Notes: a model not told the origin generated them from the sequence alone. Positions 25,099 through 33,184 are shown, counted from the stretch's first letter. The stretch is DNA of 51,708 nt from Oscillospiraceae bacterium (GCA_029012465.1 JAQXMD010000108.1:1-51708), one strand, 5' to 3'. Translations and numbers: made by a program.

Positions 25099-25123
25099 AA
25101 CCGGGAATGCATTGTGATAAAAT
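25095..25123 (+). promoter_or_regulatory. Promoter of the prfA operon, overlapping the rlmA stop
   Basis: TTGAAA (25095-25100), 17 bases, and an extended TGATAAAAT (25115-25123). The rlmA TGA (25096-25098) is part of the -35. Confidence 0.7.
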
Positions 25124-25149
25124 AAGTGTCTGCGGAAAGGAGGATGTAC

Positions 25150-26232
25150 ATGCTGGAAAAACTGCGTCTGGTGGAAAACCGCTATCTGGAGCTGGAGGAC
25201 ATGTCCGGTCGGCCGGACTTTTACAATGACCCCAAACAGGCAGCAAGCCTCCTGCGGGAGCAGCGCTCTCTGGAGCCCATTGTCAGCGCCTACCGGCGGT
25301 ATCTTGCCGCGAAGCAGACTGCTGCGGAAATGCTGGAAATGCTCTCCGGGCCTCTGGAGCCGGACATGAAAGCCCTCTGTCAGGAGGAGCTGGACGAGGC
25401 CAAGGCTCAGATGCCGGTACTGGAGCAGGAGCTGAAGCTGCTGCTGCTCCCCAAAGACCCCAACGATGAGAAAAACGTCATTCTGGAGATTCGGGCCGGT
25501 GTGGGCGGCGAGGAAAGCGCCCTGTTTGCCCATTCCCTGTTCCGCATGTACTCCATGTACGCGGAAAAGCAGGGCTGGAATATTGAGGTCACAACCCTGA
25601 ACGAAACGGAGCTGGGGGGCATCAAGGAGATCGTCTGTCTGGTGACGGGTCAGGGAGCCTATTCCCGGCTAAAATTTGAGACCGGCGTGCACCGGGTTCA
25701 GCGGGTGCCGGAAACAGAGTCCGGTGGCCGGGTCCACACCTCCACTGCCACGGTGGCCATGCTGCCAGAGGTGGATGAGGTCAGCGTAGAGCTGAATCCC
25801 GCGGACATCAAAATGGAGGTATTCCGTTCCTCCGGCGCCGGCGGCCAGCATGTGAACAAAACCTCCTCTGCGGTACGTCTGATCCACATTCCCACGGGAA
25901 CCGTGGTGGAGTGCCAGCAGGAGCGCAGTCAGGTCCAGAACCGGGAGAAGGCCATGCGCATTCTCTATTCCCGGCTGTATCAGGCCCAGCAGGAGGCTCA
26001 GGCGGCTTCTCTGTCTGCGGAAAAACGTGCCCAGGTGGGCATGGGTATGCGGAATGAGAAGATTCGCACCTATAACTTTCCCCAGTCCCGGGTCACGGAC
26101 CACAGAATCGGCCTGACCCTGTACAAAATCGGGGAGATCATGGACGGAAATCTGGACGAGATCATTGACGCGCTGGTGACTGCCGATCAGGCGGAAAAGC
26201 TTCAGCGCAGTCAGGAAAGCGATGACCTATGA
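25150..26232 (+). CDS. prfA: Peptide chain release factor 1
   Basis: 360 residues from ATG 25150, six bases after AAGGAGG; ATG 25126 and 25144 are rejected on spacing. It is a class I release factor that frees peptides at UAA and UAG. The codon-reading tripeptide is PET (187-189, within 'RVPETESGGRVH'), the RF1 PxT type rather than RF2 SPF. The catalytic GGQ is at 231-233 ('SGAGGQHVNKTSSAVR'). The stop overlaps the tsaC start by 4 bases. prfA next to tsaC/sua5 is a common Gram-positive arrangement. Confidence 0.97.
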   Translation: MLEKLRLVENRYLELEDMSGRPDFYNDPKQAASLLREQRSLEPIVSAYRRYLAAKQTAAEMLEMLSGPLEPDMKALCQEELDEAKAQMPVLEQELKLLLLPKDPNDEKNVILEIRAGVGGEESALFAHSLFRMYSMYAEKQGWNIEVTTLNETELGGIKEIVCLVTGQGAYSRLKFETGVHRVQRVPETESGGRVHTSTATVAMLPEVDEVSVELNPADIKMEVFRSSGAGGQHVNKTSSAVRLIHIPTGTVVECQQERSQVQNREKAMRILYSRLYQAQQEAQAASLSAEKRAQVGMGMRNEKIRTYNFPQSRVTDHRIGLTLYKIGEIMDGNLDEIIDALVTADQAEKLQRSQESDDL

Positions 26233-27263
26233 AAACGATTCTTTTACCCGCTTCCGGAGCGGATACGGCCCGGAGGGCTGCGGAGATCATCCGTCAGGGG
26301 GGACTTCTGGGTATCCCCACGGAGACGGTCTACGGGCTGGGAGCCAACGGTCTGGACGAAAACGCGGTACTGAACATATTTGAGGCCAAGGGACGGCCCC
26401 AGGACAACCCCCTGATCCTCCATGTGTCCGGGCCGGAGCAGGTGGAACGGTTTTGCCACTCCATTCCCCCGGCGGCCTATGAGTTGATGGACCGGTTCTG
26501 GCCCGGGCCACTGACGCTGGTGCTGCCCGCAAGGGATAATGTTCCGAGAAGGACAACAGCGGGTTTGGACACCGTGGCCATCCGGTGCCCGGACAACGAC
26601 CTGACCCGGGAGATCATCCGTCTGGCAGGGGTTCCAATTGCGGCTCCCTCTGCCAATATTTCCGGAAAGCCCAGTCCCACCACTGCCGGACATGTGCTCC
26701 ATGACATGGACGGGAAGATCGAGGCCATTGTGGATGGAGGCCCCTGCTCTGTGGGGGTGGAATCCACCATTGTGGACCTGACCGGTGAAATGCCCCGGCT
26801 TCTGCGGCCCGGCGGCATCACCCCGGAGCAGCTTCGGGCTGTGCTGGGAGAGCTGATTGTGGACAAAGCAGTGGTTGGAGAGGTCAGCCCTCATGAGGTG
26901 GTTCGAGCTCCCGGCATGAAATACACCCACTACACCCCCTCCGGGGAGGTCATCATTGTTACGGGAACCGGAATCTCTGCGGCCCGGTACATTCTTCCCC
27001 GGCTGGGAGACCATGATCGGGTGCTCTGCTATGAGGAGGAGCTGGGACTGTACCCACCGGAAAAGGCGCTGGCCTACGGCCGGGAGCAGGAGCCGGAGAC
27101 CCTTGCAAGGGGCCTTTTTGCCGCCCTGCGGCAGCTGGACTCGGCGGAGATTCAGACCATCTACGCCCGCTGTCCCTCCGGCGGCGGCACGGCATACGCG
27201 GTTGCCAACCGGCTGAAAAAGGCCGCGGGTTTTCACATAGTAAACGGGGAGGAAGAGACATGA
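26229..27263 (+). CDS. L-threonylcarbamoyladenylate synthase (Sua5/YwlC type)
   Basis: 344 residues: YrdC domain plus the extra C-terminal Sua5 domain, so it is the longer Sua5 form rather than short TsaC. It makes threonylcarbamoyl-AMP from threonine, bicarbonate and ATP for the t6A37 modification of tRNAs reading ANN codons. Marks: 'GGLLGIPTETVYGLGANG', 'KGRPQDNPLILHV', 'AIRCPDND', 'APSANISGKPSPTTA', 'VESTIVDLTG', and the linker 'RAPGMKYTHYTP'. It overlaps prfA and coaE by 4 bases each, so the three are translationally coupled. Confidence 0.95.
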   Translation: MKTILLPASGADTARRAAEIIRQGGLLGIPTETVYGLGANGLDENAVLNIFEAKGRPQDNPLILHVSGPEQVERFCHSIPPAAYELMDRFWPGPLTLVLPARDNVPRRTTAGLDTVAIRCPDNDLTREIIRLAGVPIAAPSANISGKPSPTTAGHVLHDMDGKIEAIVDGGPCSVGVESTIVDLTGEMPRLLRPGGITPEQLRAVLGELIVDKAVVGEVSPHEVVRAPGMKYTHYTPSGEVIIVTGTGISAARYILPRLGDHDRVLCYEEELGLYPPEKALAYGREQEPETLARGLFAALRQLDSAEIQTIYARCPSGGGTAYAVANRLKKAAGFHIVNGEEET

Positions 27264-27874
27264 TCGTCATTGGAATTACCGGCCCCACAGGCAGCGGCAA
27301 AACCACGGCCCTCCAGTGCATTGAAAAACGGGGCGGCTGTGTGCTGGATCTGGACGCCATCTACCACGAGCTGCTGAAAACCAGCAAGGCGCTGATTCAG
27401 GCTCTGGATGCCCGGTTTCCCGGCACCATTGTAAACGGTGAATTGGATCGGAAGGCTTTGGGCAGGATAGTATTTGCGGACAAAGAGGCCCTTGCGGACC
27501 TGAACGCCATTACAGGGCGCTATATTCTGGGGGAAATGGATCGCCGTCTGGAGGATGCCCGGGAAAAGGGCCTTCCCGCAGCAGCCATTGACGCCATCAA
27601 TCTGCTGGAGGGAGACCTGCCGGAGCGGTGTGATGTGACCGTTGCGGTGACGGCTCCTGTGGACACCCGTGTTAAGCGGCTGATGGCCCGGGACAACATC
27701 TCCGAGGAGTATGCCCGGCTGCGAATCTCTGCCCAGAAGCCCAACGAGTTTTTTGAACAGGGCTGTGATTATGCTCAGAAAAATGAATACAGTACAAAAG
27801 AAGAATTTAAATGCCGGTGCGAAGAACTGTTTGAACATCTGATTCCGGCTGGAAAGGAAGCGACCAATACATGA
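27260..27874 (+). CDS. coaE: Dephospho-CoA kinase
   Basis: 204 residues. It phosphorylates dephospho-CoA in the last step of coenzyme A synthesis. The P-loop is 'GITGPTGSGKTTAL' (about 6-19), followed by 'DLDAIYHELL' and the lid/CoA region 'LDRKALGRIVFADKEALADLNAI'. 'VKRLMARDNISEEYARLRISAQKPNEFF' is the family's C-terminal signature. It overlaps both neighbours by 4 bases. Confidence 0.95.
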   Translation: MIVIGITGPTGSGKTTALQCIEKRGGCVLDLDAIYHELLKTSKALIQALDARFPGTIVNGELDRKALGRIVFADKEALADLNAITGRYILGEMDRRLEDAREKGLPAAAIDAINLLEGDLPERCDVTVAVTAPVDTRVKRLMARDNISEEYARLRISAQKPNEFFEQGCDYAQKNEYSTKEEFKCRCEELFEHLIPAGKEATNT

Positions 27875-29277
27875 GTGAAAACAAGTATGAGGCACAGCGG
27901 GAAAGGCTGCTGTATGCCCCCAAGAACGGCTACGAGGTGGCAACAGAGGAGGATCTTGCTGCCATGGAGGCCTATGGCAAGGGCTATATCGCCTTTCTGA
28001 ATGCCTCCAAGACTGAGCGTGAGGCAGTGAAGGAGACCATCCGCCTTGCCTCCGAAAAGGGCTTTCTGCCCTATGTGCCCGGCATGGAGCTGAAGCCCGG
28101 CACCAAAATCTACTCGAGCAACTACGGCAAGTCCATCAGCCTTGCGGTCATCGGCAAGAAGCCCCTCAGCGAGGGCACCAGAATTGCCGCAGCCCACATT
28201 GACAGCCCCCGGCTGGACCTGAAGCCCAATCCCCTCTATGAGGACGACGACATGGCCTGGTTCAAGACCCATTACTACGGCGGCATCAAGAAGTACCAGT
28301 GGACCACCGTTCCCATGGCCCTCCACGGCGTTGTGGTGAAGCAGGACGGTCAGGTGGTAGAGGTCTGCATCGGTGAGAAGGACGACGATCCCGTATTCGT
28401 TGTCACCGATCTGCTGATCCATCTGGCAGAGCAGCAGATGAAGAAGCCTCTTGCCACCGGTGTCACCGGCGAGCAGCTGAATGTGCTCATTGGCTCCCGG
28501 CCTCTGCCCGAGGATGAGGACAGCGACAGCGTGAAGCTGGCAGTGCTCATGTATCTTCAGGAGCACTACGGCATCACCGAGGAGGACTTCCTGTCCGCAG
28601 AGATCAGCGTGGTGCCCAGCGCCAAGGCCCGGGAGCTGGGCTTTGACCGGAGCATGATTCTGGGCTATGGTCACGATGACCGGAGCTGCGCCTATGCGGA
28701 GCTCAATGCCCTGCTCTCCATGACGGAGATTCCCGAGTACACCTCCGTGTGCCTGCTGGCAGACAAGGAGGAGATTGGCTCTGTGGGCATTTCCGGTATG
28801 CAGTGTGATGCCTTTGAGTTCTTTATGGAGCAGCTCTGCGACAGCCAGAATGTGAAGCTCCGCCAGTGCTTTGCAAAGTCCCAGTGCATTAGTGCCGATG
28901 TGGCCAATGCCTTTGACCCCAACTACCCTGAGGTCAGCGACAAGCGCAACAACGCCCGTCTGAACCACGGTGTCTGCTTCATGAAGTACACCGGTTCCAG
29001 AGGCAAGAGCGGCTCCTCCGATGCCCCCGCCGAGTTTGTGGCAAAGATTCGCAGACTGTGCAGAGAGAACGGCGTGGTCTGGCAGATGGGTGAGCTGGGC
29101 AAGGTGGATGCAGGCGGCGGCGGAACCGTAGCCGGCTTTATGGCAAACCGCAACATCCTGACGCTGGATGCGGGAGTTCCTGTGCTGAGCATGCACGCAC
29201 CTCAGGAGGTGGTTTCCAAGATGGATGCCTATATGACCTCCAAGGCCATCATGGCATTCTACGGGGACAAGGAATAA
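27871..29277 (+). CDS. M18-family aminopeptidase
   Basis: 468 residues. M18 enzymes are large cytosolic dizinc aminopeptidases that assemble as dodecamers and often prefer acidic N-termini. Marks: 'AAHIDSPRLDLKPNPLYEDDDMAWFKTHYYGGIKKYQW' (first His-x-Asp metal site), 'LLADKEEIGSVGISGMQ' (Glu-Glu catalytic pair), 'SADVANAFDPNY' and the C-terminal 'VLSMHAPQEVVSKMDAYMTSKAIMAF' with the last His ligand. It is the last gene of the prfA-sua5-coaE operon, overlapping coaE by 4 bases. Confidence 0.95.
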   Translation: MSENKYEAQRERLLYAPKNGYEVATEEDLAAMEAYGKGYIAFLNASKTEREAVKETIRLASEKGFLPYVPGMELKPGTKIYSSNYGKSISLAVIGKKPLSEGTRIAAAHIDSPRLDLKPNPLYEDDDMAWFKTHYYGGIKKYQWTTVPMALHGVVVKQDGQVVEVCIGEKDDDPVFVVTDLLIHLAEQQMKKPLATGVTGEQLNVLIGSRPLPEDEDSDSVKLAVLMYLQEHYGITEEDFLSAEISVVPSAKARELGFDRSMILGYGHDDRSCAYAELNALLSMTEIPEYTSVCLLADKEEIGSVGISGMQCDAFEFFMEQLCDSQNVKLRQCFAKSQCISADVANAFDPNYPEVSDKRNNARLNHGVCFMKYTGSRGKSGSSDAPAEFVAKIRRLCRENGVVWQMGELGKVDAGGGGTVAGFMANRNILTLDAGVPVLSMHAPQEVVSKMDAYMTSKAIMAFYGDKE

Positions 29278-29285
29278 GACATTTT

Positions 29286-29315
29286 CGGCCTGCTCCAATG
29301 GTTTGGGGCAGGCCG
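29286..29315 (+). terminator. Hairpin after the aminopeptidase gene
   Basis: An 11-bp stem CGGCCTGCTCC (29286-29296) / GGGGCAGGCCG (29305-29315), one G-T pair, no T run. It is a weak terminator or processing site before the next small gene. Confidence 0.45.
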
Positions 29316-29339
29316 CAATTCATCAGAAGGAGGCGCACA

Positions 29340-29642
29340 ATGGTACAGGTGAAAATCACCGCCATTCGCAAGGCGGATTACAAGGACCTTCAGCAGCTGT
29401 ATGAAAACCCCATTGCCCATGCATGCTCCGTAAGAGAGGGACAGAGCTGGGTTTCCGACGGCTGGAACCGGCCGGAGGGCTTCTGCGAAAGCGCATGGGA
29501 AAATCTCATGGCCTATGTTCGGTGCCTTGGCACCGGCGGCGGAGATTTCTTTGACGGATGGATGAAGAATCCCAAATCCGCCATGATCTCCTGCAACGAT
29601 GGTTTCCGACCGGTGAGCTTTCTGTTGGAAGCAGTGGAATAA
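29340..29642 (+). CDS. TIGR04076-family small protein
   Basis: 100 residues from the ATG after AAGGAGG. It matches the TIGR04076 pattern: N-terminal 'VKITAIRKADYKDLQQLYENP', a central 'CSVREGQSWV', then 'RPEGFCESAWENLMAYVRCLGTGGGDFFDGWMKNPKSAMISCNDGFRPVSFLLE'. Three conserved-looking Cys (one in 'HACSV', one in 'GFCESAW', one in 'ISCNDG') suggest metal or redox chemistry, but no function is established for the family. It is the last gene before a strong terminator and may be read through from the aminopeptidase operon. Confidence 0.88.
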   Translation: MVQVKITAIRKADYKDLQQLYENPIAHACSVREGQSWVSDGWNRPEGFCESAWENLMAYVRCLGTGGGDFFDGWMKNPKSAMISCNDGFRPVSFLLEAVE

Positions 29643-29646
29643 ACAG

Positions 29647-29680
29647 GGCGCTGTCTCGATGGTTGGGACAGCGCCTTTTT
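29647..29680 (+). terminator. Intrinsic terminator after the TIGR04076 gene
   Basis: Perfect 9-bp arms GGCGCTGTC (29647-29655) and GACAGCGCC (29667-29675), then TTTTT. Confidence 0.88.
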
Positions 29681-29719
29681 ATTGCTGCTGAGAATGTATG
29701 GGGCACCTTAAAAAACTTC

Positions 29720-29748
29720 TTGACTTTAGTGTAATGATTCGGTAAAAT
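29720..29748 (+). promoter_or_regulatory. Promoter of the amino-acid transporter
   Basis: TTGACT (29720-29725), 17 bases, and TAAAAT (29743-29748). Confidence 0.75.
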
Positions 29749-29764
29749 GGTGAAAGTAAATGAA

Positions 29765-29778
29765 GCGGGATATCCCGC
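29765..29778. promoter_or_regulatory. 14-bp palindrome just after the transporter promoter
   Basis: GCGGGATATCCCGC is a perfect palindrome beginning about 17 bases after the -10. It is an operator candidate (repressor would block early elongation) or a short 5' hairpin. Confidence 0.45.
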
Positions 29779-29801
29779 AAAACGTTAGGAGAGAAATTAT
29801 C

Positions 29802-30659
29802 ATGAAAAAAGTATTTGCACTGCTGTTGGCTGCCGCGATGCTGCTGAGCATGGCTGCCTGCGGTTCTTCCGGTTCCGAGGCTCCCGCCTCTGCTCCCGCT
29901 GAGGCTTCTGCTGCTGAAGGCTCCGCCGCTGCCTCTGCTGAAGCTCCCGCTGACAGCGAGGTTGCTGCCATTCAGGCTGCCGGCAAGCTGGTAGTCGGTA
30001 TCACCGACTTTGAGCCCAGGGACTACAAGAATGAAGCCGGCGAGTGGGTTGGCTTTGATGCCGATATGGCAAAGGCTTTCGCTGAGAGCCTGGGCGTTGC
30101 AGTTGAGTTCGTGGAAATCGACTGGGACAACAAGATCATGGAGCTGGACGGCAAGACCATCGACTGTGTATGGAACGGCATGACCCTCACCGATGAGGTC
30201 ACCTCCGCCATGGAGTGCTCCAAGCCCTATTGCAACAACGCACAGATCGTCATTGTTCCCGCTGCTGTGGCCGACCAGTATCAGGATGCTGAGAGCGTCA
30301 AGGGTCTGAACTTCGCAGTTGAGGCAGGCAGCGCCGGTGAGGCTGCTGTCAATGAGTTGGGCGCCACCGCGACTCCCGTAAAGGCCCAGTCCGATGCGCT
30401 TATGGAGGTTGCGGCAGGCACCTCCGATGCCGCTGTCATCGACTCCCTGATGGCTGCCGCCATGGTTGGTGAGGGCACCAGCTATGCGGATCTTACTTAC
30501 ACCGTTGGCCTTACCACTGAGGAGTACGGCGTTGGCTTCCGCAAGGGCTCTGATCTGGCCGAGAAGCTCAATGAGTTCTTTGCCGCTTCCTATGCAGACG
30601 GCACCATGATGAAGATTGCCGAGACCTACGGCGTTCAGGCTGCTATCATCGCACAGTAA
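29802..30659 (+). CDS. Amino-acid ABC transporter substrate-binding lipoprotein
   Basis: 285 residues from ATG 29802 (AGGAGAG upstream). Lipoprotein signal with Cys20 in 'SMAAC', followed by a roughly 35-residue Ala/Ser/Glu/Pro linker, then an SBP_bac_3 domain: 'GKLVVGITDFEPRDYKNEAGEWVGFDADMAKAFAESLGVAVEFVEIDWDNKIMELDGKTIDCVWNGMT' is built like polar-amino-acid receptors. 'PYCNNAQIVIV' and 'LNFAVEAGSAGEAAV' are second-lobe strands. A terminator separates it from the permease genes, which should give binding protein in excess. The ligand is not certain; polar or charged amino acids are typical. Confidence 0.94.
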   Translation: MKKVFALLLAAAMLLSMAACGSSGSEAPASAPAEASAAEGSAAASAEAPADSEVAAIQAAGKLVVGITDFEPRDYKNEAGEWVGFDADMAKAFAESLGVAVEFVEIDWDNKIMELDGKTIDCVWNGMTLTDEVTSAMECSKPYCNNAQIVIVPAAVADQYQDAESVKGLNFAVEAGSAGEAAVNELGATATPVKAQSDALMEVAAGTSDAAVIDSLMAAAMVGEGTSYADLTYTVGLTTEEYGVGFRKGSDLAEKLNEFFAASYADGTMMKIAETYGVQAAIIAQ

Positions 30660-30678
30660 TTATGATAATCAAACGCCG

Positions 30679-30712
30679 AAACAGAGAGCGGTTTCCGCCG
30701 CTCTCTGTTTTT
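30679..30712 (+). terminator. Terminator inside the amino-acid transporter locus
   Basis: Perfect 11-bp arms ACAGAGAGCGG (30681-30691) and CCGCTCTCTGT (30698-30708), T run to 30712. Confidence 0.88.
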
Positions 30713-30720
30713 CCCGTTGA

Positions 30721-30880
30721 GGAAACTCTGAATCAATGCGTCTGCGGATCTTGACGGATCATTTTCGCCAGAAATTCGTTTGAAAACCCTTGCAATACAC
30801 AAAGTATTCCTGCGGGTTTCCACCTTTTTCTGACGAAAAATCTCTCGCCAAGCTCTCTTGCCGATTGAATCAGAGCTTCC
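30721..30880. mobile_element. 160-bp MITE-like palindromic element
   Basis: Terminal inverted repeats of 20 bp match at 16 positions: GGAAACTCTGAATCAATGCG (30721-30740) and the complement of 30861-30880, which reads GGAAGCTCTGATTCAATCGG. Two inner pairs also match: ATTTTCGCCAGAAA (about 30761-30774) with a TTTCTGACGAAAAAT copy near 30832-30845, and GAAAACCC..GCAATAC with GTATTCCTGCGGGTTTC. The whole element can fold into one long hairpin. No open frame and no clear target duplication are seen. It lies between the binding-protein terminator and the permease gene. Nonautonomous element of this kind is inference from structure. Confidence 0.7.
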
Positions 30881-30936
30881 TTTTGGATTCCCAAAAACAC
30901 AGGCCGGGCCATCCGGCAGGAAAGCAGGAATAATCT

Positions 30937-31623
30937 ATGGAATTGATACTCCAGCAGCTGCCCATTGTCATTGGCGCATTGAATGTGGGCTTTTTGCAGA
31001 CACTGAAGCTGTTTTTTGTGACCCTTCTGGGAGCCATCCCGCTGGGACTTTTGATCGCCTTTGGCTCCATGTCCAAATTTAAGCCCCTGAGCGCCCTAAT
31101 GAAAACGCTGGTATGGGTCATTCGCGGAACGCCCCTGATGATCCAGCTGCTGATCATCTACTATTTCCCCGGCCTTGTGCTGGGCACCCCCATCTGGGGC
31201 GGCGGTGAGGGCGGACGGTTTGCCGCTGCGGCATGCTCCTTCATTCTGAATTACGCCTGCTACTTCTCGGAAATCTATCGGGGCGGCATTCAGGGAGTTC
31301 CCGTGGGACAGGAGGAGGCCGGCCTGGTTCTCGGCATGACCAAGCGTCAGATTTTCTTTCAGGTTACGCTGCTCCAGATGATCAAGCGGATTGTTCCCCC
31401 CATGTCCAATGAGATCATTACGCTGGTCAAGGATACCTCCCTGGCAAGAATCATCGCCCTGCAGGAGATCATCTGGGCCGGTCAGGCCTTTATGAAGGGC
31501 TCTCAGGGCATCTCCGGCGCCATCTGGCCCCTGTTTTTCACAGCAGTGTACTATCTGATCTGCAACGGCATTCTGACCCTTGCTTTTGGCAAGCTGGAAA
31601 AGAAGCTGGACTATTTCAGGTAA
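30937..31623 (+). CDS. Amino-acid ABC transporter permease
   Basis: 228 residues, His/Glu/Gln/Arg-type permease with about five membrane helices. The ATPase-contact loop is 'EAGLVLGMTKRQIFFQVTLLQMIKRIVPPMSNEIITLVKDTSL', and the N-terminal 'GFLQTLKLFFVTLLGAIPLGLLIAFG' is typical. It forms the membrane channel with the ATPase 12 bases downstream. Its ribosome site is poor (GGAA at modest distance). Upstream lies the MITE-like element and no obvious promoter, so it is probably fed by read-through from the binding-protein gene. Confidence 0.95.
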   Translation: MELILQQLPIVIGALNVGFLQTLKLFFVTLLGAIPLGLLIAFGSMSKFKPLSALMKTLVWVIRGTPLMIQLLIIYYFPGLVLGTPIWGGGEGGRFAAAACSFILNYACYFSEIYRGGIQGVPVGQEEAGLVLGMTKRQIFFQVTLLQMIKRIVPPMSNEIITLVKDTSLARIIALQEIIWAGQAFMKGSQGISGAIWPLFFTAVYYLICNGILTLAFGKLEKKLDYFR

Positions 31624-31635
31624 GGAGGAAGGACC

Positions 31636-32409
31636 ATGTCGATTTTAGAGGTATCTCATATTCGTAAGACCTTTGGCCGCACAGAGGTGCTCCGGGACAT
31701 CAGCTTTTCCCTGAACAAGGGGGATGTTGTCTCCATCATCGGCTCCTCCGGCAGCGGCAAGACCACCCTTCTCAGGTGCCTGAACTTTCTGGAGACGCCA
31801 GATGAGGGCACCATCAAGGTCAATGACGAGCTGCTGTTTGACGCGGCGGATCCCACCTCCATGAAGGAGTCCGAGGTTCGGAAAAAGCGGCTCCACTTCG
31901 GTCTGGTGTTCCAGTCCTTCAATCTCTTCCCCCAGTACACCGCCATGGAAAACGTCATGCTGGCAAAGAAGCTGCTGGCAAAGCAGGAGCCGGGCTACAG
32001 CAAGGAAAAGCTGGCGGAGATCGAGGCGCAGGCAAAGGATCTGCTCCGGCAGATGGGGCTTGCGGACCGGATGGACAACTATCCCCATCAGCTTTCCGGC
32101 GGTCAGTGCCAGCGTGTGGCCATTGCCCGGGCGCTGGCTCTTCAGCCCGATATTCTTTGCTTTGACGAGCCCACCTCCGCCCTGGACCCGGAGCTGACCG
32201 GCGAGGTGCTGCGGGTCATTCGGGAGCTGGCGGATCAGGGCCACACCATGGTCATTGTCACCCACGAGATGGCCTTTGCCCGGGATGTTGCCAGCCATGT
32301 GATCTTCATGGCTGACGGCGTGATTGTGGAGCAGGGCAACCCCAAAGATGTCATTGACAATCCTCAGAGCGAACGGGCAAGGGCGTTCCTCCAGAAGGTT
32401 CAGCACTGA
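31636..32409 (+). CDS. Amino-acid ABC transporter ATP-binding protein
   Basis: 257 residues, GlnQ/HisP-like. Walker A 'GSSGSGKTTLLRCLNFLE', Q-loop 'FGLVFQSFNLFPQYTAMENVMLA', signature 'LSGGQCQRVAIARALAL', Walker B 'ILCFDEPTSALDPEL', H-loop 'MVIVTHEMAFARDVA'. The second residue after the usual GGQQ signature is Cys instead of Gln (GGQC). The start has AAGGAGG overlapping the permease stop region. It energises uptake by the permease and the upstream lipoprotein. Confidence 0.96.
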   Translation: MSILEVSHIRKTFGRTEVLRDISFSLNKGDVVSIIGSSGSGKTTLLRCLNFLETPDEGTIKVNDELLFDAADPTSMKESEVRKKRLHFGLVFQSFNLFPQYTAMENVMLAKKLLAKQEPGYSKEKLAEIEAQAKDLLRQMGLADRMDNYPHQLSGGQCQRVAIARALALQPDILCFDEPTSALDPELTGEVLRVIRELADQGHTMVIVTHEMAFARDVASHVIFMADGVIVEQGNPKDVIDNPQSERARAFLQKVQH

Positions 32410-32430
32410 CCCCTAAATATCACATATTCG

Positions 32431-32475
32431 TCAGGCTGTTCAGGCGATCATTTGCCGGGACAGCCTGATTTTGTT
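32431..32475 (+). terminator. Terminator of the amino-acid transporter operon
   Basis: TCAGGCTGT (32431-32439) and ACAGCCTGA (32460-32468) with an inner GGC/GCC pairing, then TTTTGTT. Confidence 0.8.
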
Positions 32476-32486
32476 CACTTTTCAAT

Positions 32487-32515
32487 TTGACAGGATTCAC
32501 ATCTGCTGATATAAT
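32487..32515 (+). promoter_or_regulatory. Consensus promoter of the cyclophilin gene
   Basis: TTGACA (32487-32492), 17 bases, and extended TGATATAAT (32507-32515). Perfect at both hexamers plus the TG element. Confidence 0.9.
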
Positions 32516-32555
32516 ATCTCATATGTGTGAAATGTCTGGCTTTTGTGGAGGTACT

Positions 32556-33128
32556 ATGAAACGATTACGGATGCTTCTTCCGGTGCTGTGCCTGCTGCTT
32601 CTGAGCGGCTGCGGCAAAACGGACTATTCCCAGGGCCTTCACCATGTGGAGATCGAGGTTGAAAACTACGGCGTGATCGCCGTGGAGCTGGACGCGGATA
32701 CAGCGCCCATTACGGTGGAGAATTTCTGCTCTCTGGCCGAGGACGGCTTTTACAACGGCCTGACTTTTCACCGGATCATCAGCGGCTTTATGATTCAGGG
32801 CGGCGACCCGAATGGCGACGGTAGCGGCGGCTCCGACAAGACCATCAAGGGGGAGTTTTCCTCCAACGGCGTGAAGAATGATATTTCCCACGTCCGGGGG
32901 ACCATTTCCATGGCCCGCTCCAATGACAATGACAGCGCCAGCAGCCAGTTTTTTATTGTCCACGAGGATTCTCCTTTTCTGGACGGGCAGTATGCCGGGT
33001 TCGGTCATGTGACCTCCGGAATGGAGTATGTGGATGCCATCTGCGCCGACACCCCTGTGGAGGACGGCAATGGCACCGTGGCCTGGTGGAATCAGCCGGT
33101 TATCAAGGAAGTCCGGGTGCTGGACTAA
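32556..33128 (+). CDS. Cyclophilin-type peptidyl-prolyl isomerase lipoprotein
   Basis: 190 residues from ATG 32556, five bases after GGAGG; a longer frame from 32487 overlaps the promoter and is rejected. The lipoprotein signal ends 'LLLLSGC' with Cys19. The rest is a cyclophilin domain: 'APITVENFCSLAEDGFYNGLTFHRIISGFMIQGGDPNGDGSGG', 'GTISMARSNDNDSASSQFFIVHEDSPFLDGQYAGFGHV'. The catalytic Arg (in 'FHRI') and 'QFFI' are kept. It acts outside the cell on secreted or wall proteins. Single-gene unit with one of the best promoters in the window, so it is probably abundant. Confidence 0.94.
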   Translation: MKRLRMLLPVLCLLLLSGCGKTDYSQGLHHVEIEVENYGVIAVELDADTAPITVENFCSLAEDGFYNGLTFHRIISGFMIQGGDPNGDGSGGSDKTIKGEFSSNGVKNDISHVRGTISMARSNDNDSASSQFFIVHEDSPFLDGQYAGFGHVTSGMEYVDAICADTPVEDGNGTVAWWNQPVIKEVRVLD

Positions 33129-33148
33129 ATTATATTGAAATATGGCAC

Positions 33149-33184
33149 AAGGAGGTGCCTCCGATTTTTCGGAGGCACCTCCTT
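33149..33184. terminator. Bidirectional terminator with a perfect 15-bp stem
   Basis: AAGGAGGTGCCTCCG (33149-33163) and CGGAGGCACCTCCTT (33170-33184), loop ATTTTT, between convergent genes. The left arm contains an ideal AAGGAGGTG Shine-Dalgarno sequence, which is buried in the stem. Confidence 0.8.
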
